Positions 15,784 to 20,363 of a DNA stretch of 20,363 bases are shown here, piece by piece (position 1 is the first letter of the stretch; each line of letters opens with the position of its first letter). The translations under genes and the position numbers were made by a program. The notes under the pieces are model-generated. The model did no database searches. It saw nothing but the letters and a program-made list of their open reading frames with translations, and had not been told where the DNA came from. Source of the DNA: Actinomycetota bacterium (GTDB lineage: Bacteria; Actinomycetota; Thermoleophilia; Gaiellales; Gaiellaceae); contig PMXT01000060.1 in assembly GCA_003170995.1 (NCBI GenBank), positions 1 through 20,363 on the forward strand, read 5' to 3'.

Positions 15784-15848
15784 CTCTGCCGCCTGGCCAC
15801 GCTCGGCCGCGCGATGCGTCGTCCCGCTACGGGCACTCCCTGCGTCCT
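15784..15848. repeat. dispersed intergenic repeat, copy A (shortened)
   Basis: About 40 nt (15784-15823) match 20277-20317 with several substitutions, and the next 21 nt (15828-15848) match 20343-20363 exactly. The copy lacks about 22 nt that in copy B form a hairpin. It is outside any gene, just after the coiled-coil gene. Confidence 0.7.
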
Positions 15849-16043
15849 GGCATCCCATCCACCGATCACACCCAGTCGACAGGTCGTCATTCTGATTCGA
15901 GCGCTACGACCGTGCAGGGTATTGGCGTTCGCGGTTTGGAACGCGGCAATGACTTGACTATGTAAAACACCGTGGCAACAAACAGGAGTCAGCGAAGAGT
16001 CGCCCATTCGCGTCCTCGGTAACTGCCTCAGGACGTCTGAGGG

Positions 16044-16529
16044 TCAGACAAGCAGCCGCCGTATCGCCTTCCTTATTCCGTCGTGGTAGAACGCGCCCCA
16101 GAAAGGTGTCTTTTCGAAGTAGAAGAGCTTCTCGGACGCGAGGTCGTAGACGACCTGGATCTCTGCTGCGCTCCAGTGCTTTGGCGTCGGGTCGTTTCGA
16201 ACAGCCTCGATCGTCTCATCCGCGGCCCGATCGACAAGCGCAACGGCATAGGAGAAAACGGCTTCGAACAGACCTCGCGGCGGACGGAGGCCTCGGGCAT
16301 GGAGCGCGTGATTGAAGCAGCGCCCCGAATACGCTCTCAGCTCGCTATTCGTCAGCGATGGGAAATGGGCAAAGAAGAAGAACGTGTCGACGTTGCTGCC
16401 GAACTTGGCTAGCTCGACTCTCGATCGGTGGGCGACAAGCAAGAACGGTTCACCGTCAGCGACATTCTCCTGACAGCCAAAGCCCTCCTTCTTAAGACGC
16501 TCTTGAACTTTGCCCAGGAACGCTTCCAC
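16044..16529 (-). CDS. uncharacterised 161-residue protein
   Basis: I do not recognise this protein. It opens with a helix (VEAFLGKVQERLKKEGFG), continues with strands typical of a compact alpha/beta domain (GEPFLLVAHRSRVELAKFGS, VDTFFFFAHFPSLT), and has an aromatic, partly hydrophobic second half (LFEAVFSYAVALVDRAADET, VVYDLASEKLFYFEKTPFWG, then FYHDGIRKAIRRLLV). The composition is coding-like but richer in Phe and Lys than the neighbouring housekeeping proteins, consistent with acquired DNA. The start is GTG 16529 with no Shine-Dalgarno sequence, but a -10-like TAGCAT lies 6 nt upstream. The promoter region abuts the tRNA-Thr remnant at 16558, so the gene starts right at an integration-type boundary. 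Confidence 0.7.
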   Translation of the reverse strand: MEAFLGKVQERLKKEGFGCQENVADGEPFLLVAHRSRVELAKFGSNVDTFFFFAHFPSLTNSELRAYSGRCFNHALHARGLRPPRGLFEAVFSYAVALVDRAADETIEAVRNDPTPKHWSAAEIQVVYDLASEKLFYFEKTPFWGAFYHDGIRKAIRRLLV

Positions 16530-16535
16530 GCTTGG

Positions 16536-16541
16536 ATGCTA
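16536..16541 (-). promoter_or_regulatory. putative -10 box TAGCAT of the 16044-16529 gene
   Basis: TAGCAT on the minus strand is separated from GTG 16529 by 6 nt, the same hexamer and spacing as for the gene at 4191-4496. The corresponding -35 position would fall at the edge of the tRNA-Thr remnant; no good hexamer is seen there. Confidence 0.35.
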
Positions 16542-16557
16542 CAACACGGCCGCTGAA

Positions 16558-16599
16558 GCCGACGCGCGAATTCGAACCGCGGACCCCTTCGTTGCGAGT
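16558..16599 (-). pseudogene. 3' half of tRNA-Thr (attachment-site-like remnant)
   Basis: Forty-two bases match the 3' half of the intact tRNA-Thr at 17602-17643 with four differences, from the anticodon loop (CTCGCAA here, CTCGTAA there) through the T-arm to the acceptor strand CGTCGGC. The match stops sharply inside the anticodon arm. A 3'-half copy ending near the anticodon is the typical outcome of integration into a tRNA gene. Confidence 0.75.
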
Positions 16600-17024
16600 C
16601 AGAACAGGGCGCCCGGACGGGTCCAGCCCTGTCCACGTCAGGGCAAGAATTGCCTGCCACATTGCGGTGGACTGCTCGAGACGCCTGAGCGCGCGAATGG
16701 ACGCGGAGAAGACGCTGAAGACGCTGACTCTGGCAGCCAGGTCTAGCCTCCGCAACGTGCGATTCCTTCCGCGACAACCTTTTTGAGTTGTATTTCTTGA
16801 TTACACCTTATTTGGTTGTTTTCTGTGGGCATGCTCAGAGGTTTCGCATTCAGCGCTGACTTGGCCTGGGGTGTGATGGTCGCGTGCGTGGCGCGGGTCG
16901 TGGTAGCAGGGGCGTAAACGGATCGTCTCTACTAGCCCGGCGAGTGTCGCCGATCGACAACTAAAAGGGCCGGGCGTGTAGACACAAGCGGGCTTTCGTC
17001 TCAAACCAAACGCGCCAAACGCCG
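16600..17024. other. gene-free stretch with an AT-rich patch
   Basis: No supported gene. The segment 16771-16830 is markedly AT-rich against the surrounding high-GC DNA and contains ACAACC (16774-16779) with the complementary GGTTGT (16814-16819), plus a shorter ACAAC/GTTGT pair (16774-16791). Further right, CGGCGA/TCGCCG around GTG (16938-16952) forms a small hairpin downstream of the cyclophilin gene that could help end its transcript. Confidence 0.45.
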
Positions 17025-17483
17025 TTACTCGCTGATCGAGATACTCTCGATCAGGACGGGCTCGACCGGCGCGTCGCGACGATCGGTCTCGCTGCCCTCG
17101 ATCTTGTCGACCGTGTCCATGCCGGAGGTGACCTCGCCAAACACGGTGTGCTTGCCGTCGAGCCACCCCGCGGCGGGAATCGTGACGATGAAGAACTGCG
17201 AGCCGTTGGTGTTCGGGCCGGCGTTGGCCATCGCCAATGCTCCGCGGACGACCTTGTGCTGGTTGAACTCGTCCTCGAACTTGTAGCCCGGGCCACCTGT
17301 GCCGGTGCCCTCTGGACAGCCACCCTGAATCATGAAGTCCTTGATGATCCGGTGGAAGGTGAGGCCGTCGTAAAAGCCGTCTTTAGCGAGCTTGTGAAAG
17401 TTCGCGACGGTCTTGGGCGCGTCGGCATCGAAAAACTCGATCTCGATGGCGCCCTCTGATGTGTTCATGGTTGCTTTGGACAT
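17025..17483 (-). CDS. cyclophilin-type peptidyl-prolyl cis-trans isomerase
   Basis: A cytosolic cyclophilin of 152 residues that speeds cis-trans isomerisation of prolyl bonds. Catalytic-site elements are present: FHRIIKDFMIQGGCPEGTGTG with Arg45 and Gln53, GALAMANAGPNTNGSQFFIV (residues 81-100), and GWLDGKHTVFGEV (107-118, the Trp and His of the substrate pocket). No signal peptide. The ATG at 17483 is chosen; a second ATG at 17468 is possible. The frame is open up to 17636, but that would run through a hairpin and into the tRNA-Thr gene. A TATCGT box ends 7 nt before ATG 17483 and no Shine-Dalgarno sequence is seen, so the mRNA may be leaderless. Confidence 0.95.
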   Translation of the reverse strand: MSKATMNTSEGAIEIEFFDADAPKTVANFHKLAKDGFYDGLTFHRIIKDFMIQGGCPEGTGTGGPGYKFEDEFNQHKVVRGALAMANAGPNTNGSQFFIVTIPAAGWLDGKHTVFGEVTSGMDTVDKIEGSETDRRDAPVEPVLIESISISE

Positions 17484-17490
17484 GGCGGTG

Positions 17491-17496
17491 ACGATA
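17491..17496 (-). promoter_or_regulatory. putative -10 box TATCGT of the cyclophilin gene
   Basis: TATCGT on the minus strand, 7 nt upstream of ATG 17483, in the 67-nt space between the tRNA hairpin and the gene. It fits TAnnnT; no clear -35. Confidence 0.35.
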
Positions 17497-17528
17497 GCTG
17501 CGCGAGAGCCTATCCGGTTAATGAGGCG

Positions 17529-17557
17529 CGGCTCAGCGCTTACTCCTTCTCCGTCGC
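17529..17557. repeat. 29-nt direct repeat, copy 1 (left of tRNA-Thr)
   Basis: CGGCTCAGCGC, five variable bases, then CCTTCTCCG recur at 17811-17839. The two copies bracket tRNA-Thr at a distance of 282 nt. Confidence 0.5.
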
Positions 17558-17595
17558 AAGTCTTCACGCCGGTGAAGCCGGCGGACTTGCGACGG
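17551..17595 (-). terminator. large nested hairpin after tRNA-Thr
   Basis: A perfect 12-bp inverted repeat (CCGTCGCAAGTC at 17551-17562, GACTTGCGACGG at 17584-17595) encloses a second perfect 6-bp stem CGCCGG/CCGGCG (17567-17583), with only TTCA left as a bulge. It begins 6 nt after the 3' end of the minus-strand tRNA-Thr, the position expected for its terminator, and also insulates the cyclophilin gene. Confidence 0.7.
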
Positions 17596-17601
17596 TTCAA
17601 A

Positions 17602-17673
17602 GCCGACGCGCGGAATCGAACCGCGGACCCCTTCATTACGAGTGAAGTGCTCTACCAGCTGAGCTACGTCGGC
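17602..17673 (-). tRNA. tRNA-Thr (anticodon CGU, reads ACG)
   Basis: Seventy-two bases fold into a full cloverleaf. The acceptor strands GCCGACG and CGTCGGC pair at 7 of 7 positions, the D-arm is GCTC/GAGC with loop AGCTGGTA, and the anticodon stem CTTCA/TGAAG encloses loop CTCGTAA with anticodon CGT at 17638-17640. The T-arm CGCGG/CCGCG has loop TTCGATT. The 3' CCA is not encoded. It lies between the histidine kinase and the cyclophilin genes, all on the minus strand. Confidence 0.97.
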
Positions 17674-17788
17674 AGCGAGCAAAGAGAATAGCGCCCGAGC
17701 AGTGCTTTCGGCTCGATCGCCGTACTCAACCCGATCCGCCGCGAACCCCGCATCGCAGCGCCTAGCCCGAGCGCTCCTAGGATCAGCG

Positions 17789-17819
17789 GCTGAGCCAAGC
17801 GCCGAAGGCTCGGCTCAGC
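17789..17819 (-). terminator. putative terminator of the hybrid histidine kinase gene
   Basis: An 8-bp inverted repeat GCTGAGCC (17789-17796) and GGCTCAGC (17812-17819) with a 15-nt spacer that can form a competing GAGCC/GGCTC stem. It begins 35 nt after the stop of the kinase gene on the minus strand. Confidence 0.5.
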
Positions 17820-17839
17820 GCCGATACCTTCTCCGCCGA
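17811..17839. repeat. 29-nt direct repeat, copy 2 (right of tRNA-Thr)
   Basis: Second copy of the repeat at 17529-17557. It shares the 11-nt CGGCTCAGCGC and the 9-nt CCTTCTCCG blocks; the five bases between them differ. It overlaps the presumed kinase terminator. Confidence 0.5.
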
Positions 17840-17853
17840 AAATCGTCAGGCCC

Positions 17854-20241
17854 CTACGAGGGCAACGTTCTGGTGGCAGTTCTGGCCGTCAGATCGCGCA
17901 CCGCCTGCGTCAGGACGGCAGCGGTGAAGGGCTTCTGTAGGAAGCTCTCCTGTTGAGTGAGCACGCCCTTGGCTCTGACTACGTCGGGCGTGTAGCCGGA
18001 GATGTAGAGGACACGTAGATCGGGCCGCAGAGCGAGGAGCCGCTGCGCCAGCTCGTGACCGTTCATCTCGGGCATCACGACATCGGTCACGAGCACATCG
18101 ATCGAGGGCTCCCATTTGGCCAGCGAGATCGCCTCGCTGGGCAAAGCACTGACGAGCACCCTGTAGCCGGCCTCGAGCAGCATCTTGGCGACCAGCTTGC
18201 GCACGGCGTCGTCGTCCTCGGCCACAAGGATCGTGCCGGCTCCGGTTTGCAACTTTTCGACTCGCAACGTCTTTTTAGTCACGGCCGCCTTACTGCGGGG
18301 CAGGTAAACACGGAAGGTCGTTCCCGCACCTGGCTCGGAGTCGACGGCGACCGCCCCACCCGATTGCTCGACGATCCCGACCACCGTGGACAGGCCGAGC
18401 CCGGTTCCCTGGCCCGGCGCCTTGGTGGTGAAGAAGGGCTCGAACACGTGCTCGCGTATCTCGGGCGGCATTCCCTCGCCATTGTCGGCGACGGAGAGGA
18501 GCACGTAGGAGCCGCGAGGGAGCGCGCCCTGCGCGATGGGAATCGCCTTCTTCAGCCCGATGTTCTGGGTAGCGATGGTGACGGTCCCGCCCTGCGGCAT
18601 GGCATCGCGGGCATTGACGACCAGATTCATCAGCACCTGGCCAAGCTGGCCAGGGTCCACCTCGACGGTGCGGAGCTCGGACTCCAGCCGCGTCAACAGC
18701 TCGATCTCCTCGCCGAGAATGCGCCGAAGCATTCCGACGTACTCCTCGATAATCGAGTTGATATCGACCACCTCGGGCTGAAGCACCTGCTGGCGGCTGA
18801 ATGCAAGCAGATGCTGGGTCAGCTCGGCCGCTCGCCGGCCGGCATGACCTATCTCGGCAAGATAGTGGCGGATTCCCTCGTCGCGGTTGCCAAGTGTTTT
18901 GATCGCCATATCAGCGAAGCCGTTGATGGCCGTGAGGAGATTGTTGAAGTCGTGCGCGACGCCGCCGGCGAGCTGACCCACCGCCTCCATCTTCTGCGCG
19001 ATCAAAAGCTGGCGCTCGAGCAGCGAGCGCTCGGTCACGTCACGCAGAATCGCAACGATGTAGGCGGGCTGACCATCCTCGTCTCTCGCGATCGAGCCGA
19101 CACCTTCGAACATGCGCCAATCGCCGTTTCGGTGTCTGAGACGGAAGGAGCGGTTCCACGGTGGCTTGCCGTCGAGGATCTCCCTTGTATTAACGCGGAT
19201 CTCGTCGATCATCTCGGGATCGATCAGCTCGGCGATGTTATGGCCGATCAGCTCCTCCGGCTCGTAGCCCAGACCGTCTCGCACCGATTGGGAGATCAAA
19301 CGGATGGTGAAGTCGAGGCTCACGACTGCGATCAGGTCGGTGGCATACTCGGTCACGAGACGCTGTTGCTCGATGCTCTCGCGCAGCGCCCGCTCAGCCT
19401 GCTTGAGCGAGGTGATATCGACTATCTGAGCGATGTACTGGACGAGCCGCTGCTCGGCGTCGCGTACGGCCGACACCGAAATATGACCCCATACGATCTC
19501 CCCGTTCTTGCGGATATAGCGCTTCTCGATCACGGCCGTGGGCTCGTTCTTCTCGGATATTCGCTCGGAAACGTCACGCGTCAACTCGAGATCGTCGGGG
19601 TGAGTGATCTCGTAGATCGACTTCTCGGCGAACTCCTCCTGTGAGTATCCGAGCAGCGCGCGGGCGGCGGCGTTGCCAGTGCGGATATGGGCATCTTTGT
19701 CGGTCACGAGCATCGCTATCGGCGCCTCCTCGAAGGTGACGCGGAAACGCTCTTCGCTCTCGCCCAGGCTGCGAGCGACTCGACGGCGCTCGCTGACGTC
19801 GTGAATGACGATGAGAACCGTCACCACGTCTCCCAGCTCGTCACGCTCGGGCACAAGCCGCGTCTCGTGATAGTGGAGACCGCCAGGAGTCTCCAAAGTG
19901 TCCTCGACGTCCAGGGTTTTCCCGCTCTCGAGGACTTTCTTGACTCTCCCCAGCCAAATCTTCCGCAGCCGCGGCGGTACGGGGAGCTCTTGGATGGTCT
20001 TACCGATGAGCTCTGTCGAGGGCACTCCGAGAACGCCCTCACAGGCCGGGTTGGCAACTATGTGGCGGCCGTCCCTGTCAACGCGCACGACCGCGTCGGG
20101 CAAATTCCGAAGCAGCGTCTCGAGCGTTTGTTCGCGCTCGCGGATCTCGGCCTCAGCCGAGAGGTGCTCGACTTCAGGCGCGCGCCCGGTTTTTCGGGTC
20201 GCCGCGGTCTTGGGCGGCTGGTCGTGACGGCTTGACGGCAT
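17854..20241 (-). CDS. hybrid sensor histidine kinase: three PAS domains, HisKA, HATPase, receiver
   Basis: A soluble 795-residue kinase with no transmembrane segment, so it should sense an internal signal. Order: PAS1 about 40-155, PAS2 about 160-282, PAS3 about 290-410, HisKA with phospho-acceptor His430 in [14 protein letters not shown], and HATPase with N-box [11 protein letters not shown] (Asn543), G1 DNGEGMP (586-592) and G2 GQGTGLGLS (610-618). The receiver at about 670-790 has acidic pocket AEDDD, acceptor Asp720 in [13 protein letters not shown], and Lys770 in LQKPF. The HDFNN form of the H-box places it in the large PAS-rich hybrid kinase group. The C-terminal receiver, with no separate output gene nearby, suggests a phosphorelay to a partner elsewhere. 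ATG 20241 has AAGG 8 nt upstream; an in-frame TTG at 20268 is less likely. Confidence 0.95.
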   Translation of the reverse strand: MPSSRHDQPPKTAATRKTGRAPEVEHLSAEAEIREREQTLETLLRNLPDAVVRVDRDGRHIVANPACEGVLGVPSTELIGKTIQELPVPPRLRKIWLGRVKKVLESGKTLDVEDTLETPGGLHYHETRLVPERDELGDVVTVLIVIHDVSERRRVARSLGESEERFRVTFEEAPIAMLVTDKDAHIRTGNAAARALLGYSQEEFAEKSIYEITHPDDLELTRDVSERISEKNEPTAVIEKRYIRKNGEIVWGHISVSAVRDAEQRLVQYIAQIVDITSLKQAERALRESIEQQRLVTEYATDLIAVVSLDFTIRLISQSVRDGLGYEPEELIGHNIAELIDPEMIDEIRVNTREILDGKPPWNRSFRLRHRNGDWRMFEGVGSIARDEDGQPAYIVAILRDVTERSLLERQLLIAQKMEAVGQLAGGVAHDFNNLLTAINGFADMAIKTLGNRDEGIRHYLAEIGHAGRRAAELTQHLLAFSRQQVLQPEVVDINSIIEEYVGMLRRILGEEIELLTRLESELRTVEVDPGQLGQVLMNLVVNARDAMPQGGTVTIATQNIGLKKAIPIAQGALPRGSYVLLSVADNGEGMPPEIREHVFEPFFTTKAPGQGTGLGLSTVVGIVEQSGGAVAVDSEPGAGTTFRVYLPRSKAAVTKKTLRVEKLQTGAGTILVAEDDDAVRKLVAKMLLEAGYRVLVSALPSEAISLAKWEPSIDVLVTDVVMPEMNGHELAQRLLALRPDLRVLYISGYTPDVVRAKGVLTQQESFLQKPFTAAVLTQAVRDLTARTATRTLPS

Positions 20242-20276
20242 GGCGTCGGCCTTAAGAACGCGTTTCAAATGAAGCG

Positions 20277-20363
20277 CTCTGTCACCTGACCGCGCTCGGC
20301 GTCGCGCTGCGTTGTCCTCAGTCGCACCTGTATCTCTGTCGATACGGGCACTCCCTGCGTCCT
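20277..20363. repeat. dispersed intergenic repeat, copy B (cut by window end)
   Basis: Shares 20277-20317 (imperfect) and 20343-20363 (21 nt exact) with 15784-15848. Between the shared blocks lies a hairpin, CCTGTATC (20327-20334) with GATACGGG (20341-20348), 8 bp including one G-T pair. It lies in the region upstream of the kinase gene; the right end is outside the window. Confidence 0.7.

Noticed and set aside
17484..17636. 51-codon upstream extension of the cyclophilin frame
   Set aside because: It would translate through a strong hairpin and into the tRNA-Thr gene; the cyclophilin domain begins just after ATG 17483.
14366..17673. The three tRNA-like repeats as a CRISPR array
   Set aside because: Only three copies, kilobases apart, each explained by tRNA-Thr sequence; no regular spacers and no cas genes.
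18055..19644. Plus-strand open frame of 529 codons opposite the histidine kinase
   Set aside because: It is the antisense shadow of a well-supported kinase whose motifs account for every domain; the plus-strand product shows no family motif.

Overview
This is a high-GC chromosomal window whose coding logic points to an actinobacterium, most likely of the class Thermoleophilia. That placement is inferred from GTG/TTG starts, the rpsF-ssb-rpsR-rplI operon, class II DAHP synthase, ThyX instead of ThyA, an actinobacterial-type S18 and a stand-alone methylmalonyl-CoA mutase catalytic chain. It was not checked against any database. Most of the window is ordinary housekeeping sequence.

Layout. 1-825 (-): N-terminal part of a methylmalonyl-CoA mutase, cut by the window edge. 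950-2556 (+): an M50-type membrane protease translationally coupled to a LOG-family nucleotide hydrolase. 2546-2767 (-): a 5'-truncated DUF2283-like remnant. 2780-3895 (-): a second M50 protease with two CBS domains. 4191-4496 (-): a small hypothetical protein divergent from the ribosomal operon at 4607-6295 (+; S6, SSB, S18, L9), which ends in a hairpin shared with convergent plsY (-). 7098-7676 (+): a membrane-anchored hypothetical protein. 7695-10306 (-): thyX, a divergent YjbQ-like protein and class II DAHP synthase. 10393-11750 (+): a PfkB kinase and a small conserved-looking protein. 11790-14003: a CAP-domain protein (-) divergent from an exported NlpC/P60 hydrolase (+).

The accessory part is about 14.0-17.7 kb. 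It holds fragments of a frameshifted gene, two decayed copies of tRNA-Thr 3' sequence, a lipoprotein with tandem hairpins, a dead tyrosine-recombinase remnant that has lost its catalytic His and Tyr, a membrane coiled-coil protein, an unrecognised 161-aa protein, an AT-rich patch, a cyclophilin, and an intact tRNA-Thr(CGU) with a large nested hairpin after it. I read 14.0-16.6 kb as the scar of one or more integrations at tRNA-Thr. The window ends with a PAS-PAS-PAS-histidine kinase-receiver hybrid (-) and one copy of a dispersed intergenic repeat whose partner lies at 15.8 kb.

I did not find a complete new defence or mobile system. The most informative signals are the decayed integration locus, the YjbQ homologue without its usual histidines, and the repeated placement of -10-like boxes 6-7 nt before start codons, which suggests leaderless mRNAs.
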